Source: Takakia lepidozioides
Taxonomy: Eukaryota > Streptophyta > Takakiopsida > Takakiales > Takakiaceae
Length of the DNA: 64,000 bases
Direction: 5' to 3'
NCBI GenBank assembly: GCA_030704615.1
Contig: CM060733.1
Location: 34,658,001-34,722,000, forward strand
Part shown: positions 1 to 11,497 of the stretch, piece by piece
How positions within the stretch are numbered: position 1 is the first letter of the stretch
How the letters are laid out: each line of letters begins with the position of its first letter
Notes under the pieces: model-generated
Told to the model about the DNA's origin: nothing
Seen by the model: the letters and a program-made list of their open reading frames with translations, nothing else
Databases searched by the model: none
Position numbers and translations under genes: made by a program

Positions 1-2270
1 GGAAGACAACTTTCATCACAGACTGGGGTGCTTATGCATACAAAGTCATGCCTTTTGGACTTTGTAATGCACCAGCAACCTTTCAGAGAGTGATAAGTGA
101 ATCTTTTCATGAGTATCTGGATGATTTCATGCAGTGTTCTTGGATGATTTCAGTGTGTACAGCTCTAAGAATGAGCACTTGCATAAATTGGAGTTATGTT
201 TGGCCAGATGCAGGATGAGAGGTCTGGGCCTGAATCCAGAGAAGTACTTTCTGTGTGAACTCAGGGGTGCTTTGGGACACATTGTGTGTAAGAGGGACTT
301 CTTGTGGATCCCAGGAAGACAGAGGCCATTAAAGCCTCTCCACCACCAGTAAATGTTAAGAGTCTAAGGAGATTCCTTGACAAACCAGTTATACAGAAGA
401 TTTGTCAAAAGTATGCACAGATAGCAGCACCATTGAGCAAGCTTCTGAAGAAAGATGCAGTGTTTGCATGGACAGCTGAATGTCAACAGGCTTTTGAGGA
501 ACTTACATTGTCAGTAACAACTACACCTGTGCTGATTAACCCTCACTGGCATGTAGTATTTCATGTTCACTGTGATGCCTCAGGAGAAGCGTTGGGAGCG
601 GTGTTAGCCCAAAATGTTACAGGAAATATAGATTCACCTGTGTACTATGCTAGCAGGTTGATGAACAGTGCTGAAAGGAACTATAGCACAACTGAAAGAG
701 AAGCACTGGCAATGATTTATGCAGTCAAGAAATTCAGGCATTACCTATTGGGAAGAAAGTTTATGTTTTATGTGGATCACCAGGCTCTGATATATCTGGT
801 GAACAAACCTTTGATAAGTGGAAGGATAGCAAGGTGTTAATAATCTTGCACAAGTTTGAGTTCGAAGTTGTTTACAAGCCTGGCCGTTTGCATCTTGTGG
901 TAGATCATTTGTCACGCCTAACAACAGGAGAGTCCACCACAGGAGTAGACGACCAATTACCTGATGCGAGTTTATTTGCAATGGAGGTGCAGGGAAGTGC
1001 AGATGAATGGTTAGATTGGCAGTGGCCAATCAGATACTACCTTACTCATGGTCAGTTCCCACCTAGTTATGGTAAGGAGCAGAGGAAGAGAATCGCTATC
1101 AAGGCTTTACCTTATACTATGGTAGGGGGCAGAATGTATAAGCTAGGACCTGGTGGAGTACTTAAACGATGCTTGTATCACCATGAAGTAAATAAAGTTT
1201 TGGAGGAAGTTCATAAAGGAGTGGCTGGAGGACATTTTGGAGAAGAGACTACCAGTAGGAAGATACTACTTGCAGGTTACTAGTGGCCTACTTTGTTCAA
1301 AGATGTACACAAGTATTGTCAGAGTTGTGATGAATGTCAGAGGCTAGGACCTTTGCAGAGATCCAGGAAGATGGCTTTGCATCCTACGATGCCTACTGAA
1401 CCATTTCAGAAATGGGGACTAGACTTTGTTGGACCAATTAACCCACCAGCCAAGAATACACAGAACAAGTACATAATTACAGCCACTGATTATACTACGA
1501 AGTGGGTGGAAGCTCAAGCTCTGAGGGACAACACAGCCAAGTCCACAGCAAGGTTCCTGTATAAGAACATACTTACACGATTTGGCTGTCCCCTGGAATT
1601 TATCAGTGACAGGGAAGTCACTTCATTAATGAGACCATTGAACTATTGACTAAAGAGTTCATGATTGTGCATAGGAAAAGTACAACATATTACCCACAGG
1701 GTAATGGGCAGGCAGAGGCTACCAACAAAATACTATGTACTATCTTGGCTAAGATAGTCAATGCAAACAACGGATTGGGATACAAAGCTGCTGACAGCTT
1801 TGTGGTCATACATGACTTCATATAAAGTCACCACTACACCATTCCAATTAGTTTATGGTATGGAAGCTTTACTTCCAGTGGAATTCTTGTTACCTACCAT
1901 GAGAACTGAATGGGGAAAGAGAATGGAATTGGAAGATTCAATTAAGGTCAGGAAACATGAATTATACCATGTGGAAGAAGTACGTGCTGATGCAGCTAAT
2001 AACATGACCAGAATTCAGATGAAGAGGAAGGAACAGTTTGATGAAGGCAAATTAAAGACTTTTAAGACGAGAGATTTGGTTCTCTGGTTGCAGAAGAAGG
2101 GGAAGATTAAAGCTTCTAAGCTTAAATCACCATGGAAAGGACCTTATGTCATACAGAAGATGTATGATAACAACACCGCCATGTTACAAACCATTAACAA
2201 AGAGATGTTGGGAAGAGTCAATGCCAATAAGTTGAAGGGGTACAGTGGTATCCATGACAAACCATTGCAG
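1..2270 (+). pseudogene. pol: Ty3-type pol (RT, RNase H, integrase), 5' end outside window
   Basis: Polyprotein of a Ty3 LTR retrotransposon, which would copy element RNA to cDNA and integrate it. Visible in order: RT with FGLCNAPATFQ (about 57-90) and the active-site strand FLDDFSVYS (from 137); RNase H with HCDASGEALGAVLAQ and STTEREALAMIYAVKKF (about 565-750); integrase zinc region with GGHFGEETTSRK and CQSCDECQR; integrase core with LDFVGP and FISDRE; then PQGNGQAEATN carrying the catalytic Glu; and TPFQLVYGMEALLPVE. No chromodomain follows. Reading frame is lost near 133, 300, 838, 1620 and 1750, and a stop at 1281-1283 interrupts the GY-WP integrase motif. Inactive. The reading is secure from motif order; clade is not, though absence of a chromodomain argues for the non-chromovirus side. 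Confidence 0.9.
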
Positions 2271-2331
2271 CACGATTTGCATGTTGAAACGCAAAAGCAG
2301 TCACGGGCTACGCCAGTGATACCAACAGAGT

Positions 2332-4018
2332 ATGGAGCACTTGTCGTTAAGCCGAGCGTGTATGACCAAGGCGGGAAGTACAAGTGTCACACAGCCTATC
2401 ACAGCCCATCACAGTGTCACACAGTCTAAAAGACAGAGGCGGGGTATGACTATAGTGGCGGATCCACTGGCATCACGGAAACCGCACGATGATGTTTCCC
2501 AAGCTCTTGTGCAGGATGGGGCACAGCAGCACAGAAGGCTGTTATTATTGGAAGCACGGCCTTTGGAGAGGGAAGAGGAAGTCAATTCAATACCACAACC
2601 ACCACAACCAATTGACTCAGTTGTTTTAGAGGTTCCACAGTTAGTACATGTTGTGACATCACCCCCAATTGCTCTGGAAGGAGAAAGGTTGGACATTCCC
2701 ACTACAGAGCAGGTCGTGGCCGAAATTGAGAAGGGTGACCTTCTCTATGAAAACTCTGGCTTGGTAAGGGAATCAGTGGTTCCAGAGGTGCAGCGGTTGT
2801 CAAGGGAAAACCCTGCTGTGCATGTAATACCCACACCTGTGATGGAGGTACCAAGGGTAGAATATCAAGACACTGCAGCACCTGTGGAGGATGAGGTGGC
2901 TCAGGAAGAGAATCTGGTGGGGCAATGGCTTGAATGGTTGATGAGGCATCACACTGTGGAGGATCAGGGAGAACGGCAGTAAGTTCACCATGATGACCCT
3001 CAGCAGGCCATGCTTATGAGTTCCATAAGCAGAACATTTAATTTGTTGGGCACTTATGTGAAATCCCATGTTCCATCTACCCAATTAGCAGCTTTGAGGG
3101 AGGAACTCAGGAAGGAGTTTGAGGCTCGAATTGCCACTGAGTGTACTAACAAGGTAGATGAGGAGGTCAATCTCAAGTTACAACAAGAGTTGGAGGACAC
3201 AAAGGCTGCTTTGCAGTTGGCCAAGGGACATTTGATTGAAGCAGGCCTCGAGCATGACCAGTTGCATGAAGCACATAAACAACAATTATACCAAATGCAA
3301 GTGAAGCATGAGGACAAGTTGCAAGAAGTGAATGTACTACATACAGAGTTGCAGGCAGTACATGAGAAGATGACCATACAATGTGCTACACTCACAACTA
3401 CTCTTGAGCAAATTGCATTAGAAGTTAACAGACAAGGGGAGAGATGTATGAAGGCAGAAGCAGAGATAATAGAGCAAGCAAAACTCATTGTTGATATGAA
3501 GAATACAATCTGTCGCAATGAGAATACTTTCAAACAATACAGACAGGTTGAGGCTGACCAGGAGAGGTACATCTTGGAGTTGCAACAAACAGTCATGGTC
3601 AATAGAAATGAACTCTCTGTCGCTAACAAGGCTTGGAAGGAAGCCAATAATCTGGCTGCTGCCTATGCGAGTCTGGTTGAACCTCATGCGAAGCGCATGG
3701 AGGCTTTACAGCAGCAGTTAGATGTGTACAGACTCACGGAGGAGCAGACTCTCAGGGGTGCCACACGACTTGGTGGATAACCACCTTATGCAGGTCTGGT
3801 TAGCACAAGGGCCGGTGGAAGGCAAAGCACCACGAAAGCTCACCCAGGGCGAGATGAATGAGCTCAGACTGCAGGTGCAGAACATTGTCACAATTACTAT
3901 AGACAATGTCTATAGTAGGATAGCGGAGCTACAAGAGGATGTAGAAGGCCTGCAGACTCAGGTGGATGACCTGAGTCAAATATTGACAAGAGAGTCTTTG
4001 TACCTGAGGAGCAGCTGA
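2332..4018 (+). pseudogene. Ty3 accessory coding block, proximal part: Pro/Glu-rich linker then coiled coil
   Basis: Coding sequence that follows integrase in the same orientation. From 2332 to 2982 the product is rich in Pro, Glu and Val with no recognisable fold. From 3010 it becomes a long heptad-like helix rich in Glu, Gln, Leu and Lys (for example LQQELEDTKAALQLAKGHL), about 250 residues, continuing in another frame to 4018 with LRLQVQNIVTITIDNVYSRI and LQEDVEGLQTQVDDL. The inverted copy at 59619-61386 keeps the same protein with different breaks, which shows that this was once a continuous reading frame rather than chance. Function unknown. It could be an extra structural protein or an env-position ORF, but no signal peptide or fusion motif is visible. 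Confidence 0.7.
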
Positions 4019-4080
4019 TGGCTACTTATTTACATGCCAGGACTCTAATTTTTCAGTCTTCTTCGCAAGGGGTGTAGGAG

Positions 4081-5164
4081 ATGCCAGTGGTAGAAGGGCC
4101 AGTGGTACCAATACCACAGCAAGTGACTGTGCAGGTTACTACAGCCACACCACAGCCTGAGGTATGGGGGGATGCTGCTTTTAACCCACCTAAGACTCCT
4201 GCTGCACGGAGTACAGTCGGGCTATGATTATGCCCTTCAACCAAATTCCCATTGTGTTGGATTTGGCTTGGAAGGAATTTAGTCCTCCGCAATCGTTGGC
4301 ACATGACTACCAGATCATGCGCATTTGGCTGCCAGTGGCACTAGGACTAAGGTTTTCCGAACAATCGACCCATTGAGGATCATCACTTTGCGAGGTACTG
4401 GTCTGAAGCAGGTCCATGTTGAAGGAATTAATTGCCTTCCAAGTTGTACATGGGTACATTTATACCAAGACCAATGAGGTATCAAGTATTGTCATGGGCT
4501 GTGGATTATACTATGCTGCTTGTTTTCTGGCATGTTATCACATTGAGCAGCAGAGGATGCAATCCCGATTTCTGAGTTATTCCAGTGGAGATCATTGGGT
4601 CTTACCTTCAGTGCCACCTCATATGTACCTATATGATGCAAAAATTATGATGCAGAAGGATTCCCAACTTCGTTTATGGTTTCATTCGGCTTGGAACAAT
4701 TTAACAACACAGAAATTTGGCCCTGAGGATATTTTCTTTAAGGGACATGAGGCATGGAAATACTTACACTGTTCCAAAATCATTGGCACACCCTTACCTA
4801 TACAGATAAGGAGTTGAGGACGTTCACTAATTTTGCTTGCCAGCGCTTACAACAAGTTGTACAATTTAAACTTCCAGATATGGTCGGACCACATTGTATG
4901 CCACACAGGATTCCACTTAAAGTTCGGCCGTTAAAACACCTAAGGGGAGACGAGGATTCTGATACTACTGTTTCTTCAGCGGACTCTTTTGACATGACAG
5001 AGGACTATGCACTTCAGATGGCAGAGAAGAAACGACGGGGATCTCCTATGCCTGAGAGGTTACCTCGTTATCAGCCAAAGGAGGGTCAGACATTTCCAGG
5101 TAGTGCTCAATCATCTCCGTCAACCAGTGACAGGACTCGAGCTCGCACACGGAGTCCTTCATGA
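4081..5164 (+). pseudogene. Ty3 accessory coding block, distal globular domain
   Basis: Second half of the post-integrase block. It runs from MPVVEGPVVPIPQQ through a conserved-looking globular stretch (4416-4817, then 4754-5164 after a frameshift near 4795) containing GYIYTKTNEVSSIVMG, GDHWVLPSVPPHMYLYDAK, FGPEDIFFKGHEAWKYLH and ELRTFTNFACQRLQQVV, and ends in a Ser/Arg-rich tail (SPSTSDRTRARTRSPS). The inverted copy at 51552-52226 is open for 224 codons across the frameshifted place. One moderately hydrophobic stretch (VMGCGLYYAACFLA) is the only candidate membrane segment. I do not recognise the family. It ends about 80 bases before the polypurine tract, so it is the last coding part of the element. 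Confidence 0.65.
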
Positions 5165-5242
5165 GACTCTCACCGTCAGAAGGGTGCTCGCTCACAAAGG
5201 TTTGCTAATCCCAAACAGTAAACCGTGAGGACACGGCTTTTT

Positions 5243-5260
5243 GAGAGAGGGAGGGATAAA
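5243..5260 (+). other. Polypurine tract of the Ty3 element
   Basis: Purine run GAGAGAGGGAGGGATAAA directly before the TGTTAG start of the LTR. In LTR retrotransposons this primes plus-strand DNA synthesis. Its position fixes the left edge of the 3' LTR. Confidence 0.75.
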
Positions 5261-5982
5261 TGTTAGAGGGTTGCTTGGGACTTAGACGCTTTTACGGGTT
5301 CTGTGGGTACCCTTAATTTTTGCGCAGACTGAGACCAACAGAGCCTTAGGGGTGGCAGCAGCAGGCTTTAAGGGGGTATACAGCCCGACACAGCCCGACA
5401 CACTAGCCAGTCACAGCCTTACACAGCCAGTCACAGCTCGCACAGCTTGACATAGCCTGTCACAGTACATGGGGAACAGTTATCATTGACATGGAACGAC
5501 TATGAGGGAACGACATCTGCAGATGGAACGTGTTACTTCAGGGATGACATTTAGTTAGTTAGGTGGTTAGAACAGCTTGCGGGCAGATAAGGAGAGCGGC
5601 AACGGAAAGAGGATCACTTCACAGGGAGCGCTTCTGGATCATGGGAAGAGGAGATCAGGCGGAGAGCAAGAACGAGAGCACAGAGAAGGAGGAAAGATGA
5701 ACAGTAGATGCTTATTACATGCAGAGCTGTAGTGATACTGTAGGGCGGATTAGAGTCACCATGGCATTGGCCTGATACCTGATAAATCATAATCTGATAC
5801 TTATTCGATACAATCACACTGTGTAGAGAGACATGAGTGAAGCTGTGAAATGAATGCATGATTAACTGGAACTAAGTAGATACTGAAGCAATCTATTGCT
5901 TCAATATCAGATAAGGTAAATTGATAACATGAAGGTAAGAAGGAATACAAATGGGAAGCACAACCATGATTCACTAGCTGCA
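5261..5982 (+). repeat. 3' LTR of the Ty3 element
   Basis: Starts TGTTAGAGGG right after the polypurine tract and probably ends ...GCTGCA before LINE sequence begins. The right edge is uncertain by tens of bases because the partner 5' LTR lies outside the window and no target duplication can be checked. It contains a short tandem array of CACAGCC-type units at about 5385-5465. The inverted copy occupies about 50629-51380, where this array differs in copy number. Confidence 0.65.
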
Positions 5983-6360
5983 GGTCATGACTGATAGTAC
6001 TGAGCGGGCTGAGTGCTTAGAGATATCCAACTCTTCTATCTTGGAGTTTCCACCTCGGATAGCGAAGGGATGGATGAGTAAAAGCCGTTCGACACAAGAC
6101 GTTGGTCTTCAATGGCTTCGTGAGGGGGAATCTCATACGCTGCTAGGTCACAAGATTGGCATAAATCTGTCCCAGGGGAGCAGAATGAAGAGTGTAAAGA
6201 TCTCTCGCCCACTAGAGCTCATCTATGCTATCAATCGTTGGTGGAGCACTGGTGGTTTTCTGCAGCGGTCTGGGATCCAGGTACCACAATGGTGAATGAG
6301 ATCATAGCTCTCATTCAGAATTTTTTTTGGGGTGCTACCACTCAATCCCCTGTGAGGCAA
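5983..6360 (+). pseudogene. LINE reverse transcriptase, fragment I (thumb region)
   Basis: Open from 5987, with ISNSSILEFPPRIAKGWM, GLQWLREGESHTLLG and then IQNFFWGA, the motif that in plant L1-type RTs comes shortly before the SWEQLC-PKKKGGLGI motif. That next motif is found at 11515, on the other side of the CACTA insertion, so the two pieces belong to one LINE. Upstream LINE sequence would lie left of the Ty3 element, outside the window. Non-functional: split, and a frame change occurs near 6250. The inverted copy is at 50209-50628. Confidence 0.7.
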
Positions 6361-7084
6361 AACTAGAAGAAAAACGCGGAATAACCACTGGCCCCCTTAA
6401 CCACTCTTGTCTGTTACCACTCTATAAATCACTCAAGTAATGGTAACCACTGGCCAGTGGTTAATTCCGATGAAATGCCATGGTGGCATCATATGGAGTG
6501 GTTGGAAGTGGTTTCAACCACTAAGTAATCCATGTGTAATATTTAATTTTATATTTATTATTCGATATTTGGTCAAATATTTATATTAATAATGATAATA
6601 TCCGACATGGACGGGTACAGTGATAAATTATGAGTGGTTAAAGACACCTCAGTGATGGGAAGTGGTTGAAACCACTTTTCTACTCCACGTGTAATAATTT
6701 TTTTTTTTTAGATTTTTATCATTTCAAAATATATTATTCCACGTGGATGGGGACAATATACGTAGATCTGGAGTGGTTAAAGACCCCCATTGATTGGTAC
6801 CACTTTGAGAGTGGTGTAGAGTGAGTGACCATTTAGTAACTGGAACCACTCGGTCAGTGGTTACGCATGAGTGATTACATACACACCAGTGATTGGTATT
6901 ACTTCTGTGGTGATACTTGAAAAACTTTAGTGGTTTGTGTGTTGATGGAAAACCCAAAATCCATCCATGTATCGCTATTCATCCATCCAGTCATGACTAG
7001 AGGGGACTTAGCGTTTTTTTGTTTTCCCTGCCACTGTGGCATTTGTTTGTTTTCTTTGTGTCGATTTGTTTTCTTATAATGTCA

Positions 7085-7470
7085 AGTCTGATCATGAGAG
7101 ACGACGAGCGGAGCTGGTGGGATAGGGGCAGACAAGGACTCAAGACCTAGAATCGGGGCATGAAGGCGTGCACGATGGTGGGACAACCGTGATCGCAAGG
7201 TGTGGCTTTTTCTCAATGTACAATGACGAGCGGAGCTGGTGGGATAGGGGGCAGACAGGGACTCAAGACGTAGAATCGGGGCATGAAGGCATGCACGATG
7301 GTGGGACAACCGCGATCGCAAGGTGTGGCTTTTCTCAATGTACAATGACGAGCGGAGTTGGTGGGATAGGGGGCAGACAGGGACTCAAGCCCTAGAATCG
7401 GGGCATGAAGGCATGCACGATGGTGGGACAACCGCGATCACAAGGTGTGGCTTTTTCTCAATGTACGATG
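7085..7470. repeat. Tandem array, ~118-bp unit, about three copies
   Basis: Three successive units, each with GACGAGCGGAGCTGGTGGGA, a CAGACAGGGACTCAAG stretch, GAATCGGGGCATGAAGGC and GGTGGGACAACCGCGATCGC. The inverted copy at about 48975-49475 has four units, so copy number changed after duplication. Short open frames across this array are periodic artefacts. Confidence 0.8.
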
Positions 7471-7964
7471 TGAAGAAGTTTGTCCATCCTGCAAATGCGG
7501 TTCTTGGCTCCTATTAGACGTACCATGATTTCATATTCTTCTGATGTTTACAAGGTTTTGGGAAAGTCAGGCTGGTCTTAGCAGGTTGTGTTTCAAGGTC
7601 GTGTTTCAATCTCTGCTCGCTCAGCTGCACCGTGGTGGTTCTCATGGACCAATCCGCCATTACCAGACTACAGACACAAGCAGCACACACAAGAGGTCCG
7701 TTTGGGTTCATGGGGAGTCAAATCCTCCATGGGTCATGACACAAGGTCGAGGACAATGTGGTGAGGGCACCTTCTTCTTTGACCTATTTCAGAGCTTGCA
7801 TGAGTTTTTTACCGATCCTTGCCGATGGTGGGACAATTGCAATAAGGTGTGGCTTTTCCTTAATGTAGGATGTGAAGAAGTTTGTCCATCCTGCAAATGT
7901 GGGCTTTTGGCTTCTGTTAGTACGGTCTTCTTCCTGATGTTTACAAGGTTCTTGGGAGAATCAG

Positions 7965-8518
7965 CTTGGTCTTAGCAGCCCGCTGATTCATTTCCTGATT
8001 CAACCTATTTCAGCCTGTTTTGCCCTCTTATCAGACTCGGGCCTGATATGCATATTGAATTCTGTAAGTTAGCTCGTTGGTGCAAGAGAGAGAGTTAGCT
8101 TGGTCTTAGCAGGCCGTGAGGGCACCTTCTTCTTCAACCTATTTAAGCCTGTTTTGCCCTCTTATCAGACTCAGGCCTGATATGCATATTGAATTATGTT
8201 AAGTTAGCTCGTCAGTGCAAGAGAGAGAGTCAGGTTGGTCTTAGCAGGCCGTGAGGGCACCTTCTTCTTCAACCTATTTCAGCCTGTTTTGCCCTCTTAT
8301 CAAACTCGAGCCTGATATGCATATTGAATTATGTAAGTTAGCTCGTTGGTGCTAGAGAGAGAGTCAACTTGGTCTTAGCAGGCCGTGAGGGCACCTTCTT
8401 CTTCAATCTATTTCAGCTTGTTTTGCCCTCTTATCAAACTCGGGCCTGATATGTATATTGAAATCTGTAAGATAGCTCGTTGGTGCAAGAGAGAGAGTCA
8501 ACTTGGTCTTAGCAGGCC
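7965..8518. repeat. Tandem array, ~133-bp unit, about four copies
   Basis: Repeated blocks starting TTGGTCTTAGCAGGCCGTGA and containing TTTTGCCCTCTTATCA, GGCCTGATATGCATATTGAA and GTGCAAGAGAGAGAGT. The first unit is partial. The array lies inside CACTA element 1 and is repeated in inverse orientation at about 47960-48480. Confidence 0.8.
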
Positions 8519-9192
8519 GTGCCTTGTTCAAAGCTGGAATTGTACATAATGTCATTCTGAACACTGCCTGCCAGCTCTGGAAAAGGGGAAAGAGGTCGAC
8601 ATGTTTGCAAAATGAAGGCCTTGCTTGGTGCCTGCAGAATCCATGGCAATGTGAAGATGGCTGAGCGTGCGGCATGAAGGTACCTTCTTCAATACATTTC
8701 ACCCTGTTTTTCCCTGTTACCAGAGTAGTCCCTAAATTTTCATGTAGAAGTTAGCTCGTTCGTCATGTGAGGTTGCATGAGTTTTATACCGATCCTTCAT
8801 GATGGTGGGACAACCGCAATCACCAGGTGTGGCTTTTCTTAATGTACGATGTTAAGAAGTTCGTCCATCCTGCAAAGGTGGGCTCTTGACTCCTGTGAGT
8901 ACCATGATTTGGTATTCTTCCTAATGTTTACAAGGTTCTTGGGAGAGTCAGCTTGCAGGTCTTAGCAGGCCGTGTTTCAATCTCTGCCTACTCAGCTGCA
9001 CCGTGGTGGTTCTCACAGACCAATCCGACATTATCTGACTACAGACAAACAACACACACAAGAGGTCATTTTGGGTTGATGGTCGGTCAAATTCTCCATG
9101 GGTGAAGGACAATGTGGTGAGGGCACGTTTTAGCCTGTTTTTCCCTCTCATGATCAGACTTGGCCCTGAGATGCATGTTGAATTCTGCATGG

Positions 9193-10047
9193 GTGATAAG
9201 TAGGGTTGGGTGTTTGCTGGAACAATTGTAGGCTGTCATTGTCAGCCGCTAGTAGCAAGGGAAAGATGTATGCATGATTTGTGCAGAGCTTGGATAGCTG
9301 AGGGAGCAAGGGTAGAGTCTAGCCGGTCCAGATTCATCCAAGAGGGCGGGACTTCAAGCTCACGATTACCTATAATTCCCTGTGGATCGATAGCTGCAAG
9401 AAACTTGCATGGGTAGATGGTCAACTGGAAGCCGCAGCAGCAGCGGCACAATTGATAAAATTAGGCACTGCTCATGAAGGCACCTTCTTCAACACATTTT
9501 CACCTTGTTTTTCCTCTTATCAGAATTGACCCTAAATTTTCATGTTGAATTCTGCAAGTTAGCTGGTTGAGTGAACCTTTGATAGTTTGGAGTGACTTTG
9601 ACATGGTACTGCCAATGTGACAACAGGGAAGTATCCAGAAACAGGTAACAGCTGAGACGAGGAGAAGCTGTGGAATGAATATTTTTCTGACCCTAGTCAA
9701 TGGTGGGACAATCGAGGCAAAAAGGTGAATGTCTATTGGATTACAGAGAGTAGCAGATGCAATTGACCATCGTGATAAGTTGAGTTGGGTGTTTCTAGAA
9801 CAAATCTAGGCTGTCATTGTTAGGTGCTAGCAACAAGACAATGATGTATGCATGATTTGTGTAGCGGCATGGATAGCTGAAGGAGCAGGGATAGAGTCTG
9901 GGTGCAGATTCATCCAAGATGGCCGAACTTCAAGCTCCAGATTACCTATGATTCCATGTGGATCAATAGCTACAAGAAACCTGCTGCATGGGTAGATGGT
10001 CAACTAAAGGTAGCAGCTGCAGCGGCACAGTTGATAAAATCAGGCAC
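9193..10047. repeat. Pair of ~275-bp direct repeats (9193-9467 and 9772-10047)
   Basis: Both start GTGATAAGT and share GTATGCATGATTTGTG, GATTCATCCAAGA, GCATGGGTAGATGGTCAACT and a GCGGCACA..TTGATAAAAT end, with several percent divergence. The 300 bp between them are unrelated. They could be a captured genomic fragment later duplicated inside the CACTA element. No protein family is recognised in any frame. Confidence 0.65.
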
Positions 10048-11497
10048 CTCAACCATGACCACAGCTTCTGAAAGAGGATCAAGAGAGGTGGCTGAACGAG
10101 ATGTGTGTTTTGGAGTGCCATGATTGCAAGGTATGTGCAGCATGGGTATGGGATTAATGCTTTGGAAACCTAGGAGCAAATGATGTGGGATGGGATGAAG
10201 CAAGACCAGGTCATGTTTATTGTGTTTTGTAATATACATATGGGAGCCTAGCAGCCCTGGGAAGGGGCAAAGAGCTTCATGGTGACATTATCAAAGCTGG
10301 AACTTTGTACCAGATGTCATTCTGAACATTCCCCTGGTGTACATCTACATCAAATGTGAGCCTGGCAGCCCTGGCTAGAGAAGAACATGAAGAGGGCTTA
10401 CAAATTCGTTCGTCCGGGCGTAGACATTGCTGGCAATGAGAAGAAGGCAGGAAAGCAGTTCAGTGTTCCTAGCATGCATGCGGAGACGCCGTGTAGAAGT
10501 TAGGCTCAGACTTTTATCATGGCTGGATTTTGTTGACAGTGTTCCAGCACTTACTCTCTGGGATTTTATTTTATTTTGTGGAGCTTGAATCCCCAATGGT
10601 ACTTCTTTCACCACAATAGTGGTATGTGTTCCTCTAGTCATGTTCATAATCACTTGCACGCCATTGTAATAGTGGTATAATTTTAAAACTGTAAGAGTAG
10701 CCAAATACACACAATTGCCTCCATTACCACTCTTGTAGTGGTATAAGTAATCACCTATATTTTACTGTATTAGTGGTATGAATTCATCCAATGGTATTCC
10801 TAATCACTTACACACCACTCTGTTAGTAATCATTCCAATCCATAGTTCCCACTGAGAGAGACACCATGGATGATTCAAATAGCTTACATACCACTATGTG
10901 GGTAATCATTCCAATGACCTGCTGAGAGACGTCATCCACTCACATAACCACGGTTTGAGTAATATTGTATATTCTCAGTTTTCATAGAATGACTCTGTGA
11001 GTCATTTCGCGATCACTCAACAAGTGGTTTCGGAAGTCATTGAATTTTTCACTCCATCCATTTCGTAGCACCGACACAGGACACGTGTCCATGCTGAGAG
11101 TGTCGCCACGTGTCAACATAATCTCCAATATCATCCACGGACCACTGACTTCCACGTGTCCACTTGAAAACGGAAGTGGTTACTTACCACTATGACACGT
11201 CAATTTACCACTGTGACACGTCAGAAGTGGTTGGTTTATCTCAATGACACGCCATTGACACGTCACATTGGTGAGTTTACACGTCACAGTGGTTAATTTA
11301 CCACTGTGACATGTAGTGAACAGGTGGACCCGGACGTGAGTGGTTCGAACCACTGTCCTCAACCACTGATGCCACATAATGTCTTTTACCACTCACTTGT
11401 CCTAATCCACTGGTTCTTGGGGCCAGAGTGGTTTAGTGTCTTTTACCACTCAAAATGAGTGGTTAACATAGTGGTTATTCCACGTTTTCTTCTAGTG
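10048..11497. other. Right subterminal region of CACTA element 1, no gene
   Basis: 10240-10380 has degenerate copies of the CAAAGCTGGAA..GTCATTCTGAACA block also seen at 8524-8570. From about 10620 to the right end the sequence is dominated by ACCACT and AGTGGT motifs in both orientations, increasingly dense towards 11497. I see no coding potential. Confidence 0.6.

Larger units (their letters stand above)
6361..11497. mobile_element. Non-autonomous CACTA-type transposon 1, inside the LINE
   Basis: The ends are inverted: the left begins AACTAGAAGAAAAACGCGG, and the right, read on the other strand, begins CACTAGAAGAAAACGTGG; both continue with AATAACCACT. The left terminal C of CACTA has become A. 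Flanking triplets are CAA (6358-6360) and CGA (11498-11500), an imperfect 3-bp target duplication. The outer ~500-900 bp on both sides are crowded with AGTGGTT/AACCACT in both orientations, matching the subterminal repeats to which CACTA transposases bind. No transposase reading frame is visible inside; the interior is tandem and direct repeats. Removing it rejoins the LINE motifs. A partial copy is at 47529-50208. Confidence 0.8.

Noticed and set aside
3054-3647. Cys/Ser-rich minus-strand ORF (mirror at 59992-60513)
   Set aside because: It is the antisense of the coiled-coil coding sequence, open because of codon bias there.
1-5982. Envelope gene of an endogenous retrovirus-like element
   Set aside because: The post-integrase block has no signal peptide, furin-like site or clear membrane anchor; treated as an accessory block of unknown role.
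7082-7517. Overlapping open frames on both strands of the ~118-bp array (and 48947-49482)
   Set aside because: Unit length close to a multiple of three keeps all frames open; no protein signature.
7085-8518. CRISPR-like array
   Set aside because: Units are long, directly adjacent and vary like plant tandem repeats; no short repeat with unique spacers, and the DNA is eukaryotic.
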